64,000 bases of DNA from Afipia sp. OHSU_II-C1 (GCF_000497575.1 NZ_APJI01000026.1:51425-115424), one strand, 5' to 3'. Positions 32,495 through 42,239 are shown, counted from the stretch's first letter. Made by a program: numbers and translations. The notes: generated by a model from the letters alone, not told the origin.

Positions 32495-35400
32495 TCACTC
32501 GGCGGGTTCCGAAACAAGTCGCGAGTCTTCCTTGGCCGGCTTGATGGCCCGCGATGGCGAATGATCGTTTTCGTGATCATTGGGCGGCAAACGGAAGCCT
32601 TTGATCAATCCATAGATCGCGGGAATCACGATCAGCGTCAGCAGTGTCGACGAAATCATGCCGCCGATCATCGGCACCGCGATGCGCTGCATGATCTCGG
32701 ACCCGGTACCAGTGCTCCACATGATCGGCAGCAGTCCCGCCATGATGGCCACGACCGTCATCATCTTCGGCCGCACCCGCTCCACCGCGCCTTCCATGAT
32801 GGCGTCGTAGAGGTCGTGACGGGTCAGTGTTCGCTTTTCGGCGTCACGCTGCGCCTTGATCTCGGCAAGGGCTTGGTTGAGGTAGATCAGCATAACGACG
32901 CCAGTCTCAGCCGCAACACCCGCCAACGCGATGAAACCGACCGCGACTGCAACGGACAGGTTGAAGCCTAGCGCCCACATCAGCCAGATGCCGCCGACCA
33001 AGGCGAACGGCAGCGACAGCATCACGATCACGGTCTCGGCGATGGAACGGAAGTTGAGGTACAGCAGCAGAAAGATGATCAGCAGCGTCACCGGGACGAC
33101 GATCTTCAGGCGCGCCGTTGCGCGTTCGAGATATTCGTACTGACCGCTCCAGACCACATAGTATCCCGCCGGAAATTGAATACTGGCCTGCACCGCCTGC
33201 CGCGCGTCGGCAACATAACTGCCGAGATCGCGGTCACGGATGTCGACGTAGATGTAAGTCGCCAACTGTCCATTCTCGGTGCGGATCGATGTCGGCCCTC
33301 GCGCCGGTTCGATCTTGGCGACCTCCCCAAGCGGCACTGCACCTCCCGCCGGCATCGGAACCAGGACGTCGTTGGCGATGGCCTGCGGATTCTCGCGCAG
33401 GTCCCGGGGGTAACGCATGTTGACGCTGAAGCGCTGCCGGCCCTCCACTGTCGTGGTCACCGTCTGGCCGCCGAGTGCGGTCGCAATCACATCCTGAACG
33501 TCCTGGACCATGATGCCGTAGCGCGCCAAGGCCGCCCGGTCCGGTGTCACGTCGAGATAGTAGCCGCCGATACCCCGCTCGGCATACGCCGACGATGTTC
33601 CCGGCACAGCCTTTAGAACCTGCTCGATCTGCTTGGCCAGTTTGTCGATCTCGACCAGATCTGTGCCGATCACTTTGACCCCAACCGGCGTGCGAATTCC
33701 GGTCGATAGCATGTCGATGCGCGCCTTGATCGGCATGGTCCAGGCATTCGAGACGCCGGGGAATTGCAACGCCTTGTCCATCTCTGCGATCAGACTGTCG
33801 ACCGTGATGCCGGGCCGCCACTCTTCCTTCGGCTTCAGGTTGACGATGGTCTCGAACATTTCGGACGGTGCCGGATCGGTCGCCGTCAAAGCCCTGCCGG
33901 CCTTGCCGTAGACTGACGCCACTTCCGGGAACGACCGGATGATCCTATCCTGCATCTGCAGCAGTTCACCCGCTTTGGTCACCGAAATTCCCGGTAGCGT
34001 GGTGGGCATGTAGAGCAGCGTGCCTTCGTTGAGGTTGGGCATGAACTCGGTGCCGAGCTGACGCGCCGGCCACACTGTCACCACAACAGTTGCCAGCGCG
34101 ATAAGGATCACCAGTGCCTTGGCACGCATCACGGCCTTGATCACCGGCCGATAAATCCAGATCAGGAAGCGATTGATCGGGTTCTTGTGCTCGGGCACGA
34201 TTCTGCCGCGCACGAAGATGATCATCAGCGCCGGCACCAGCGTTACCGACAGCAACGCTGCCGCCGCCATTGAAAAGGTCTTCGTGAACGCCAAGGGGCT
34301 GAACAGCCGGCCTTCCTGCGATTCCAGCGTGAAGATCGGCATGAACGACACGGTGATGATCAGCAGGCTAAAGAACAGCGCCGGCCCGACCTCGGACGCT
34401 GCCTTTATCAGTATGTCGACCCTTGCCCGTTCGGGTTCAGCCCGCTCCAGATGCTTGTGTGCATTCTCGATCATAACGATCGCTGCATCGACCATGGCGC
34501 CGATCGCAATCGCGATGCCGCCCAGACTCATGATATTGGACCCCAGCCCGAGCAGCTTCATCGCACCGAACGCCATCAGCACGCCGACCGGCAGCATCAG
34601 GATGGCGACGAGCGCGCTGCGGACATGCAGCAAGAAGACGATGCAGACCAAGGCGACGACCACACTTTCCTCGAGCAACGTGTGCTTGAGCGTAGCGATG
34701 GCCGCGTTGATCAGGTTGGAGCGGTCATAAACCGGGACGATCTCGACGGATTTCGGCAGGCTGCTGGCGATCTCCTTGAAGCGCTTCTTCACATTCTCGA
34801 TCACATCAAGCGCATTAACGCCGAACCGCTGCAGCACGATGCCGCTGGCAACCTCTCCCTCGCCGTTGAGCTCTGTGATGCCTCGGCGCTCGTCCGGACC
34901 AAGCTCGACGCGGGCAACATCGCGCAGCAGAACCGGCGTGCCGTTGCTGGTCTTCAGCACGATGTTGCCGAGGTCGTTGATGCCTTTAAGATAACCTTTG
35001 CCGCGGATGACGTATTCGAACTCGGAGAGCTCGACGGTGCGGCCGCCGACATCGGCGTTGCTGGCGCGAATCGCATCGCGCATCTTCTGCATGGAGATGC
35101 CGAGATCGCGCATGCGCTGCGGATCAAGGATGACGTTGTACTGCTTGACGAAGCCGCCGACGCTCGCCACTTCGGCGACGCCTTCGGCCTTGGCCAGCGC
35201 GAATTTCAGATTCCAGTCCTGGATGGTCCGCGTGTCGGCGAGGTTCAGCGCTTTCGATACCACTGCGTACTGGTAGACCCAGCCCACGCCTGTAGCGTCG
35301 GGACCGATCGTCGGGCTTACGCCGGCGGGCAACCGCGAGGCCGCGCCGTTGAGGAATTCGAGCACCCGCGAGCGAGCCCAGTAAATGTCAGTGCCATCCT

Positions 35401-35692
35401 CGAAGATGACGTAAACGAACGAAACCCCGAAGAACGAGAAGCCGCGCACGACTTTGGATCGGGGCACGGTCAGCATCGCGGTCGTCAGCGGATACGTGAC
35501 CTGGTCTTCGATCACTTGCGGCGCCTGGCCGGGATATTCGGTGTAGACGATCACCTGGGTATCGGAGAGATCCGGAATCGCATCGAGCGGCAGATGGACC
35601 AGTGCGTAGATGCCCGCGGCTGCGGCAAAGCCGGTGCCGAACAGGACCAACAGCAGGTTGCGAGCCGACCAACTGATGACGCGGGCGATCAT
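32495..35692 (-). CDS. cusA: Copper/silver RND efflux pump, inner-membrane subunit
   Basis: 1065 residues, full length for heavy-metal RND proteins. CusA-type signatures: IPDLSDTQVIVYTEYPGQAP near residue 40, YWARSRVLEFLNG, IAIAIGAMVDAAIVMIENAH for the helix-4 relay residues, and FMPNLNEGTLLYMPTTLPG with the Met-bearing periplasmic cleft. Twelve membrane segments are evident. It exports Cu(I)/Ag(I) from periplasm and cytosol with proton antiport through CusB and a TolC channel. It overlaps cusB by ATGA. A decayed copy of its C-terminal third lies at 25030-25345. Confidence 0.95.
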   Translation of the reverse strand: MIARVISWSARNLLLVLFGTGFAAAAGIYALVHLPLDAIPDLSDTQVIVYTEYPGQAPQVIEDQVTYPLTTAMLTVPRSKVVRGFSFFGVSFVYVIFEDGTDIYWARSRVLEFLNGAASRLPAGVSPTIGPDATGVGWVYQYAVVSKALNLADTRTIQDWNLKFALAKAEGVAEVASVGGFVKQYNVILDPQRMRDLGISMQKMRDAIRASNADVGGRTVELSEFEYVIRGKGYLKGINDLGNIVLKTSNGTPVLLRDVARVELGPDERRGITELNGEGEVASGIVLQRFGVNALDVIENVKKRFKEIASSLPKSVEIVPVYDRSNLINAAIATLKHTLLEESVVVALVCIVFLLHVRSALVAILMLPVGVLMAFGAMKLLGLGSNIMSLGGIAIAIGAMVDAAIVMIENAHKHLERAEPERARVDILIKAASEVGPALFFSLLIITVSFMPIFTLESQEGRLFSPLAFTKTFSMAAAALLSVTLVPALMIIFVRGRIVPEHKNPINRFLIWIYRPVIKAVMRAKALVILIALATVVVTVWPARQLGTEFMPNLNEGTLLYMPTTLPGISVTKAGELLQMQDRIIRSFPEVASVYGKAGRALTATDPAPSEMFETIVNLKPKEEWRPGITVDSLIAEMDKALQFPGVSNAWTMPIKARIDMLSTGIRTPVGVKVIGTDLVEIDKLAKQIEQVLKAVPGTSSAYAERGIGGYYLDVTPDRAALARYGIMVQDVQDVIATALGGQTVTTTVEGRQRFSVNMRYPRDLRENPQAIANDVLVPMPAGGAVPLGEVAKIEPARGPTSIRTENGQLATYIYVDIRDRDLGSYVADARQAVQASIQFPAGYYVVWSGQYEYLERATARLKIVVPVTLLIIFLLLYLNFRSIAETVIVMLSLPFALVGGIWLMWALGFNLSVAVAVGFIALAGVAAETGVVMLIYLNQALAEIKAQRDAEKRTLTRHDLYDAIMEGAVERVRPKMMTVVAIMAGLLPIMWSTGTGSEIMQRIAVPMIGGMISSTLLTLIVIPAIYGLIKGFRLPPNDHENDHSPSRAIKPAKEDSRLVSEPAE

Positions 35693-37107
35693 TGCTGGCC
35701 TCCCGCGTTCGAAAACCCTTTAAGGGCGGCCTTCAGATTGCTTTCCGCATCGATCAGGAAGTTGGCCGAGACGACGACGGGATCGCCCTCCGTGAGGCCC
35801 TGTCGGATTTCGACATAGCCGTCGCCGCGATGGCCGAGTTTCACCTCGCGCGGCTCGAAGCGCCCCTGTCCTTTCTCGACGAATACCGCCTGACGATTGC
35901 CGGTATCCAGAACGGCGCTTTCAGGTACGGTAAGCACAGGCTGCGAGCTGCCAATATCGATATTCGCATCGACATACATATCGGGAAGCAGAGCGCCATC
36001 CGGATTGGCCAATTCGATCCGCACCCGGGCGGTTCGTGTTTCCCTGTTCACCTGCGGGTAGACCACCGAGATCTTCCCGGTGAACTCGCGACCAGGAAAA
36101 CTGCGTGCCCTCACCGTCACCGGTTGCCCGATGGCGATTGCGCCGAGATCGCGCTCGGCAACATCGACCATGGCCCACACGACAGACGTGTCGGCGACCC
36201 GGAACAACACATCGCCGGGCTGCGCGCGCATGCCTTCGATGGCATTGCGTTCGAGCACAATGCCGTCGCGCGGAGCCGACCAGTCGATGGTGATCGGAAC
36301 GGTACCGCTCTTCTCCATGGCGGCAATTGCCGTGTCGGGAACGTCAAGGTTCATCAGCCGCTGACGCGAGCCGCGACCATACACGGCGACGCCGCTCGTC
36401 CCTTTCGACGTGATGGTGGCTATGTATTCGGCGGCCGCCGATGCCACGGACGGACTGTAAATTTCCATCAGCGGCTGACCTTTGCTAACTTTGCTGCCGG
36501 TGGTGACGTTCGCGACTTTCTGCACCCAGCTTTCCGCTCGCATCGAAATGACGGAGATCCGGCGCTCGTCGAGTTGGATCGTGCCTGGCGCACGAATGAG
36601 GGTTCGAATGACGCGCGATGTGGCGGGTTCGGAGCTGACGCCGGTACGTTGGATCTTCCCTGGCGAAAGCTTCACCGATCCGTCGTCGCTGTCCTCGCCC
36701 TCATAGACCGGGATATAATCCATCCCCATCGAATCTTTTTTCGGTGTTGGCGACGTGTCCGGCAGCCCCATGGGATTGCGGTAGTATTTGATTCTACGCT
36801 CCGTAGTCCCGCCGGCGGATGTTGTGGCTGGTGGCAATGTGTCCGGAGCTGCCTCGTTAAAATTGACGTCGGCGCCCGCCGGAACAGCACGATAGTCGCG
36901 GCCATCCCCGGTCTTCCTCGGCGTCAGCGAATATGCAGGCTTGCCGTCCGGATCCTGAAAATAGATCGGGGCGGAATTTCCTTCCGCCCTTGCGGGAGTA
37001 ACCATGGCGAAGGCGCGCGCCGGCGGCCGCTGCGTGCCGGCGACGTATCCAATGCCTGCCGCCGCGATCAACGCGGCGGCAGCGCTTGTGAGAACGGCGC
37101 GGGTCAT
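35689..37107 (-). CDS. cusB: Efflux RND periplasmic adaptor with heavy-metal-binding repeats
   Basis: 472 residues. After an N-terminal membrane/signal segment there are two heavy-metal-binding repeats: a degenerate one (IYFQDPDGKPAYSLTPRKTG) and a canonical one (YYRNPMGLPDTSPTPKKDSM then GMDYIPVYE) about residues 48-135. The adaptor barrel and hairpin follow (SWVQKVANVTTGSKVSKGQP; DGIVLERNAIEGMRAQPGDV). CusB bridges CusA and the outer-membrane channel. Its ATG overlaps the stop of the preceding FixH/YtkA-like gene. Confidence 0.93.
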   Translation of the reverse strand: MTRAVLTSAAAALIAAAGIGYVAGTQRPPARAFAMVTPARAEGNSAPIYFQDPDGKPAYSLTPRKTGDGRDYRAVPAGADVNFNEAAPDTLPPATTSAGGTTERRIKYYRNPMGLPDTSPTPKKDSMGMDYIPVYEGEDSDDGSVKLSPGKIQRTGVSSEPATSRVIRTLIRAPGTIQLDERRISVISMRAESWVQKVANVTTGSKVSKGQPLMEIYSPSVASAAAEYIATITSKGTSGVAVYGRGSRQRLMNLDVPDTAIAAMEKSGTVPITIDWSAPRDGIVLERNAIEGMRAQPGDVLFRVADTSVVWAMVDVAERDLGAIAIGQPVTVRARSFPGREFTGKISVVYPQVNRETRTARVRIELANPDGALLPDMYVDANIDIGSSQPVLTVPESAVLDTGNRQAVFVEKGQGRFEPREVKLGHRGDGYVEIRQGLTEGDPVVVSANFLIDAESNLKAALKGFSNAGGQQ

Positions 37108-37511
37108 TTCTGCGCCGTGATGACGAGCTTGTTCTCGACGGTGCCGGTCTCGCCCTGAACCTTGGCGCCGAGCGAAAGCTGCCAGCGGCCCGCCATCCCG
37201 AACGTCGCCTTGAACTTGTAACTGCCCGGCTCCGCGCCCGGCATCGGCGCGATCTTGGTTGCCATCTCCTGCATGCCGTCCGGAGCCATGTCGAGACGGG
37301 TCGCGAAGATGACGGCGTCAGGCACCGGCTTGCCGGTCTTCGTGTTCATCAGTCGGACGGTGATGACCTTGTCGGGCCCGGCCTGGATGGTCTGATCGAC
37401 CAGCTCGAATTTGTAGTCCTTGATGTCCGCCAGAGCGGCCGTGCTTGTACCACCGATTGCGGCAGCGATCAGCGCAGCCTGGAAGGCCTGCGCGAAGTTA
37501 AACGTCTTCAT
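37104..37511 (-). CDS. FixH/YtkA-like periplasmic protein
   Basis: 135 residues with a signal peptide (to ALAD) and a single beta-sandwich typical of YtkA/FixH-like proteins: VITVRLMNTKTGKPVPDAV, then MAPDGMQEMATKIAPMPGAE, and FGMAGRWQLSLGAKV. This family often accompanies CusB/CzcB adaptors and may bind copper through its Met residues. It overlaps cusB by four bases and is probably part of the pump operon. Confidence 0.8.
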   Translation of the reverse strand: MKTFNFAQAFQAALIAAAIGGTSTAALADIKDYKFELVDQTIQAGPDKVITVRLMNTKTGKPVPDAVIFATRLDMAPDGMQEMATKIAPMPGAEPGSYKFKATFGMAGRWQLSLGAKVQGETGTVENKLVITAQK

Positions 37512-37609
37512 GTTCGTAGTCCTCGATTGTCCTGGGTCTGCCGCAAGGCGGCATGCGTCATCCGCGCGAACTTGCGTCGGCGCGGCAGCAATCGGCGCTT
37601 AAGCGCCGG

Positions 37610-37966
37610 TCAGACCAGGTTTCGAGGGGGGTGATCCGGCGGAGAACCGTCGAGGCCATCGGCGATCCGATCGTCGAAAGCCGTGAGCGGCCGGTGTACT
37701 GGCAGACGCGCCGGGATTCCGGTTGCCAGAGGAGGTTGCGCCTGTGCAACGCCCAACGCGCACATCGCACGAAGCGGACAATCCTGGCAGCCGTTGCTCT
37801 TTTGTGTCTCCGGACAGCAAGGCATGTCGGCGGACATTGCCGACATATCGCTCATCTCGGCAGCCGACAGCGGCTTCGCGACCGCGGGCGTGACCAGCGG
37901 CGAAGCAACAAGCCCGGCAATCGCAAAGATCGCGAGCAAACGGCTGATGAATCGACAAAAATTCAT
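37610..37966 (-). CDS. Exported Cys-rich protein, DUF2946-like
   Basis: 118 residues from the ATG at 37966 (GGGA 10 bases upstream; an ATG five codons earlier is the alternative). A signal sequence (FISRLLAIFAIAGLVASPLV) is followed by a Met/Cys segment: MSDMSAMSADMPCCPETQKS, then CQDCPLRAMCALG. The CC and C-x2-C arrangement between two hydrophobic ends resembles DUF2946 proteins of copper clusters. It probably binds copper in the periplasm. It lies 98 bases before the FixH-like gene. Confidence 0.7.
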   Translation of the reverse strand: MNFCRFISRLLAIFAIAGLVASPLVTPAVAKPLSAAEMSDMSAMSADMPCCPETQKSNGCQDCPLRAMCALGVAQAQPPLATGIPARLPVHRPLTAFDDRIADGLDGSPPDHPPRNLV

Positions 37967-38079
37967 AGCCCAACATCCCATAGGATCATGGACTTGGGAA
38001 GGCAGATCACATCACAAATCCGCCATAAGCAGAAAACGATCAGATCACAGTTACCTGCGACATGGTTAAAAGATCAGTC

Positions 38080-38568
38080 TCAACCAGCGATATCGCCGCC
38101 GATGAACCGCATGTACGTTCGCCGGCTGGTGGCGTCGAAGAGAACGACGTTATAGGGATCGACCCGGCTGCCCTCCATCCCCGGTGATCCCAAAGGCATG
38201 CCGGGAACCGCCAATCCGACCGCGTTCGGACGTTCCTTCAATAGTCGTCGCACGGCCGCGGCGGGGACATGACCTTCAATGACGTATCCATCCGCCTCCG
38301 CCGTATGACACGCCGCGAGGTCGGCAGGTACGCGAAGGCGTTTCCGGACTGCATGAAGATCCGCCGTTTCCCTGATCGTCACGCTGAAACCAGCTTCCTT
38401 GAGATGGCGCACCCAACCCGAGCAGCAACCGCAATCTGGATCCTTATGAACCAAGACAACGGATTCCGCAGCAGAGGTAGCGCCGTCCGGGAAAGCCAGT
38501 AGCGCGGCTGTTAGTCCCAAAACGCTTCTGCGAGTCAAAAAGCCCGGATATTTTCCTGAGTTATTCAT
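38080..38568 (-). CDS. DUF411 metal-binding protein
   Basis: 162 residues. An N-terminal TRRSVLGLTAALLA looks like a TAT or Sec signal. The DUF411 core begins VLVHKDPDCGCCSGWVRHLK with its C-x-C-C motif, and continues with ACHTAEADGYVIEGHVPA and GLAVPGMPLGSPGME, which provide further Cys, His and Met ligands. DUF411 proteins are periplasmic copper-binding proteins found with copper efflux genes. It stands 66 bases after opgC on the same strand. Confidence 0.9.
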   Translation of the reverse strand: MNNSGKYPGFLTRRSVLGLTAALLAFPDGATSAAESVVLVHKDPDCGCCSGWVRHLKEAGFSVTIRETADLHAVRKRLRVPADLAACHTAEADGYVIEGHVPAAAVRRLLKERPNAVGLAVPGMPLGSPGMEGSRVDPYNVVLFDATSRRTYMRFIGGDIAG

Positions 38569-38634
38569 GTCGCGAGGTCCGTACTTCGTTGGTCATCGAG
38601 ACTACTCCAAACATTTCTTCCTCCAAACAAACTT

Positions 38635-39801
38635 CTAACTGACCGATGTCGAAACCGATTCCGAACTGGATTTGGACGCCGCGGGTTGCTTGTCCAGATC
38701 CTTGGACCACGATCGGTAGTAGGCGACGGCCGTCATGAGCGCGATCCCAGACACACTCACGATGATCTGCGCGAGAAGCGAGTCGGAGACCAGTTCGAGA
38801 AGGAAATGACCGACGAAGGAGAGAAACACTCCGACGCAGAACACTTCCAACGAACGCTGACCGCAGATGATCAGCGGGCGAAGCCAATGCGACTTCAACC
38901 CGGGCCATCCGAAGGGGAAAAACCGAACGACCAGCACGGCCAAGGCAACGAAATGCAGAACCCGATATGGCGCGAGGTTTGTCTTGTCGTTAGGATTGAA
39001 TGCGCCCAACAGCCCCCCAGGGATTAGTTTTCCAAGCGGCGCGACATAACCTGCAACTGTCATAAACAGCGCAAACCCCAGATAAGCAAAACAGATCGAT
39101 ATGATCGCGGGCGACCGAATGAACCTCTGCAGCCGCGACGCTCCACCGAGCGCGCTCCAGGCCCCAAGCACGAAGAGGAGTTGCCATGTGAACGGGTTGA
39201 AATACCAAACACCCGATGGGTAGGCGGGAAGATTCCACCCGAATTGGCGTGCGGCGAAATAGAGGACGAGCGAACTCGCGATTGCAAGGTCTGGCCGCCG
39301 AAGCATCGGCCACAATACCAGCGGAAATGCTGCCATCAGAACGATATAGAGCGGGAGAACGTCGAGATTCAGAGGCTTGAATTTGAGCAGCAGGCCTTGC
39401 ATTAAGGTCAGCATCGGACGGTCGATCAACCCTGCAACGTTGAATTCATCCACGAGGTGAGAATGATTGTAGGCTTCCACGACCCAGCCGATTGCCGCGA
39501 TATAGAAAACGAACAGCAGCACATGCGCGATATATAATTGCCAAACGCGTTTTAATAGTCGAGCGGTTCCTGCAACGAAGCCTTGGACGAGCATGCTCTT
39601 GGCGTAGACAAACGCGGCCGTATAGCCGGAAATGAAGACGAAGATATCCGCTGCGTCGCTGAAGCCATAATTTCTGGTCGTGAGCCACGCGACCGCGTTA
39701 TTCGGGACATGATCGAGAAAGATTGCCCAGTTCGCAAGGCCGCGGAAAAGATCGAGGCGGAGATCACGGCCATTGGCAGGAAGGAAAGCACGAATTGTCA
39801 T
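38635..39801 (-). CDS. opgC: OpgC-family membrane acyltransferase
   Basis: 388 residues from the ATG at 39801. The open frame extends to 40233, but the extra part lies antisense over the DUF326 gene. The sequence starts RDLRLDLFRGLANWAIFLDH, the OpgC hallmark, followed by NNAVAWLTTRNYGFSDAADI and about ten membrane helices. OpgC proteins succinylate osmoregulated periplasmic glucans. Its presence inside a copper cluster is unusual. A charge-modified envelope that retains metal is one possible reason, but that is only conjecture. Confidence 0.85.
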   Translation of the reverse strand: MTIRAFLPANGRDLRLDLFRGLANWAIFLDHVPNNAVAWLTTRNYGFSDAADIFVFISGYTAAFVYAKSMLVQGFVAGTARLLKRVWQLYIAHVLLFVFYIAAIGWVVEAYNHSHLVDEFNVAGLIDRPMLTLMQGLLLKFKPLNLDVLPLYIVLMAAFPLVLWPMLRRPDLAIASSLVLYFAARQFGWNLPAYPSGVWYFNPFTWQLLFVLGAWSALGGASRLQRFIRSPAIISICFAYLGFALFMTVAGYVAPLGKLIPGGLLGAFNPNDKTNLAPYRVLHFVALAVLVVRFFPFGWPGLKSHWLRPLIICGQRSLEVFCVGVFLSFVGHFLLELVSDSLLAQIIVSVSGIALMTAVAYYRSWSKDLDKQPAASKSSSESVSTSVS

Positions 39802-39941
39802 GAAAACTCTTGGCGACGGTTTCAGAAAGGCGGGGACGTTTACGTTGGTGACGATTCGACCGGGGAAAGGCACTTCGCCTCGAACGATAGCCCGATCAGG
39901 CGCTAGACATCGATCTTGCGCCTGACCGATTGTCAGCTCAT

Positions 39942-40274
39942 CTAGCCTGCCATGGCGCGGCAGCTTTCCGCGCACTGCTTGCAGGCCTTGACGCAATCGT
40001 CCATGCCGCCGATGCGTTCGCAGTCCTTCGCACACTCGGTGCAAATTTCCGCGCACTCGCCGCAGACGTGCTTGTGGTGAGGCGTATTCAGCAACATGAA
40101 ATGCGCGGCCGTGCGGCAGATTTCGGCGCAGGCCATCATAAGCCTGAAGCGCTGGGGTTCGACGTGTTTGCCCCCAGTCTCCAGGCAATGGGTCATGGCT
40201 GTTCCTAGACATACTTGGTAGCAGCGCAGACATTCATCGATGCAGCTTTGCATTTCTTTGCTCATTTGATTCAT
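39942..40274 (-). CDS. Four-helix-bundle copper-binding protein (DUF326/Csp-like)
   Basis: 110 residues from the ATG at 40274 with AGGAG upstream. It has 16 cysteines at positions 11, 15, 18, 22, 30, 49, 53, 71, 74, 78, 81, 85, 94, 98, 101 and 105, mostly spaced C-x3-C or C-x2-C along helices, plus clustered His (TPHHKHVCGEC). This is the pattern of copper storage proteins that hold many Cu(I) ions in the core of a four-helix bundle. No signal peptide is visible, so it is cytosolic. It follows the DUF4396-oxidase fusion by 29 bases. Confidence 0.9.
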   Translation of the reverse strand: MNQMSKEMQSCIDECLRCYQVCLGTAMTHCLETGGKHVEPQRFRLMMACAEICRTAAHFMLLNTPHHKHVCGECAEICTECAKDCERIGGMDDCVKACKQCAESCRAMAG

Positions 40275-40303
40275 TGAGCTCTCCTGGGTTTGATGGCTGC
40301 CCC

Positions 40304-42232
40304 TTATTGCACGTTGAGAACTAGTGTCAGGCCGCCCGCTCCTTTCTGCTCGACATTGTTGTTGGTGGTGTGATGCGGGATATGACAGTGCACCAGCCAT
40401 TTCCCGGGTTTGCGCGCTGTCCAAACCACGTCGTATCGCTGTCCTGGTCCGACGTTCACCGTATCGGCAAAAAACCGCTGGTTTTCTGCCAACGTCTCTC
40501 CGTCGCGGGCCACTACCTGGAAAGGCCCGCCATGAACATGCATAGGGTGAACGAAGTTGTTGTTGGTGCCGATGAAGCGAATCTTGATGGTTTGCCCAAC
40601 CTTCATGAAGACGGTGTCTGTCTCCGGATACGACTTCCCGTTGATTGTAAAATAGTTCGGAAGGCCACCCTCCATCAGCATCGCGGGATAGGTGAGCCAT
40701 TCGCGCTTGAGCCATTCCTGGAGCTGGATAGTGTATTCGAGATCGGCTTTTACATCGGCGGCACTGTCCTTCGGCGCAATCAGCAACGCGCCGTAAAGGC
40801 CTAGGCCTTGTTGACGATCGGGGTGGTCGTGGCTGTGATAAAAGTAGGTTCCGCTTTGGCTCACGGTGAACTCGTAGGTGTATTGCCCGCCCGGCGCCAC
40901 GGGCGGCTGGGCTATCTTGGCCGGGCCGTCCATCTCGTTTGGTACGATCAGACCGTGCCAGTGCACAGTCGTGGATTCCGGAAGGTTGTTGCGGAATTTG
41001 ATCCGGACGTGATCGCCTTCGGTCAATTGAATCCGCGGGCCCGGCACCTGGCGATTGTAGGCATAGGCCTCTACGGAGACATCCGGAAGAATATTCCAGC
41101 GTATGATCGAAGCTTCGATATCGAAGACCTTCACCCCGTTTTCGATGCGCGGCTCAAGAACGTTGTCCCCTCGGGCTTCGGCAGGCGCCTTATAGACCAC
41201 TTGCCGGGGATTGACCGCCGCCATGTCTTTCATGGCTTCGCCGGGCGTGTCGAACGTCATAATCATGCCCGGCGGCATAATGGCGCCGCCGACGTCGCGT
41301 ACGCTCAGACCTAGATTGACCTTGAAACCTGGGAGCACCATTCCGGAAATCAGGAGGAATGTCGTCACGCCGGCGAGCGCAGCTAACTGTGGCGTTGTCG
41401 CGTCGCTCGTCATTTGATGACCGCCGTAAGATTTGCGGCCGTTCGCGGCCGTTTGTTTCTGCGGATGGTCTTCGTGTCCCTTCATGTGGCTTATATCCGC
41501 AGCCGACATTTTAGCCATCTCGGACTTCATTCCGGACATTGAGCTCTTCTCGCCAGCTTCCCTATCCGAGCGCTCGGTCATCAACCCGTGCTTGATCTTC
41601 TTCTTCACCATCCAGACGTTGAACGGATAGGCTGTCGTGAAGCCGACCATTACGCCGAGCGACATCACGCCCCAGAAAATCAGCTCGAGCGGATCCATCG
41701 CGCGCATGTCGCGGCCCATCATTAGCAGACTCATGGTCGGGGCCATGCCTGCCATCATGGCGTTCATGCTGATGAACTCCGGCATGAAACTCTTCCGAAC
41801 ATTTTCCCAATACGTACCGCCCATCATCTTCTTCATAAACAATGCTTGAAAGATGAAGAGACCAAACGAGAAGCCCGCGACATACTCGACGATCAGGTCG
41901 ATCCACATCGGCAGACCGAGCAGTGCGGTCACGGTCGCTGCGAGAATAATGCCGGTGGCGTCACCAGCGACGCAATGAATGGTGCTTCCGATGCCCTGCT
42001 TCCAAAGCGGAGACGTGAACTGCTCATGTTCTCCGGGCCGCGGCTCCTTATCAGCGAGTACGTACAGGAGAAGTCCGAACGGACCCATGTACAGGGTCAC
42101 AAGGATGAAACCCCACTTCATCACGGTCGGTTCGGGATTCCCATTGAACTGGTCGAAAGCGACGTAGGCCGTGGAAGCGGCCGCAATGACGAACCATGCG
42201 ATCAGAAAATAGTCGTATGGGAGAGCAATCAT
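40304..42232 (-). CDS. DUF4396 membrane domain fused to multicopper oxidase
   Basis: 642 residues from the ATG at 42232 (GAGG upstream; upstream in-frame starts overlap the GNAT gene). Residues 1-220 are DUF4396: GIGSTIHCVAGDATGIILAA, MPEFISMNAMMAGMAPTMSL and several helices. A Met/His-rich linker (SSMSGMKSEMAKMSAADISH, MKGHEDH) and another helix follow. The rest is a multicopper oxidase with all four copper motifs: TTVHWHGL, YFYHSHDHPD, HPMHVHGGPF and HCHIPHHT. The oxidase would face the periplasm, tethered by the DUF4396 domain. It plausibly oxidises Cu(I). The gene starts 7 bases after the GNAT stop. Confidence 0.9.
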   Translation of the reverse strand: MIALPYDYFLIAWFVIAAASTAYVAFDQFNGNPEPTVMKWGFILVTLYMGPFGLLLYVLADKEPRPGEHEQFTSPLWKQGIGSTIHCVAGDATGIILAATVTALLGLPMWIDLIVEYVAGFSFGLFIFQALFMKKMMGGTYWENVRKSFMPEFISMNAMMAGMAPTMSLLMMGRDMRAMDPLELIFWGVMSLGVMVGFTTAYPFNVWMVKKKIKHGLMTERSDREAGEKSSMSGMKSEMAKMSAADISHMKGHEDHPQKQTAANGRKSYGGHQMTSDATTPQLAALAGVTTFLLISGMVLPGFKVNLGLSVRDVGGAIMPPGMIMTFDTPGEAMKDMAAVNPRQVVYKAPAEARGDNVLEPRIENGVKVFDIEASIIRWNILPDVSVEAYAYNRQVPGPRIQLTEGDHVRIKFRNNLPESTTVHWHGLIVPNEMDGPAKIAQPPVAPGGQYTYEFTVSQSGTYFYHSHDHPDRQQGLGLYGALLIAPKDSAADVKADLEYTIQLQEWLKREWLTYPAMLMEGGLPNYFTINGKSYPETDTVFMKVGQTIKIRFIGTNNNFVHPMHVHGGPFQVVARDGETLAENQRFFADTVNVGPGQRYDVVWTARKPGKWLVHCHIPHHTTNNNVEQKGAGGLTLVLNVQ

Positions 42233-42239
42233 GATGTCC

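Noticed and set aside
34451..37158. Plus-strand frames of 455 and 488 codons
   Set aside because: They are exact antisense shadows of cusA and cusB, a common effect of high G+C codon use; their composition (many His, Arg, Asp) is not protein-like.
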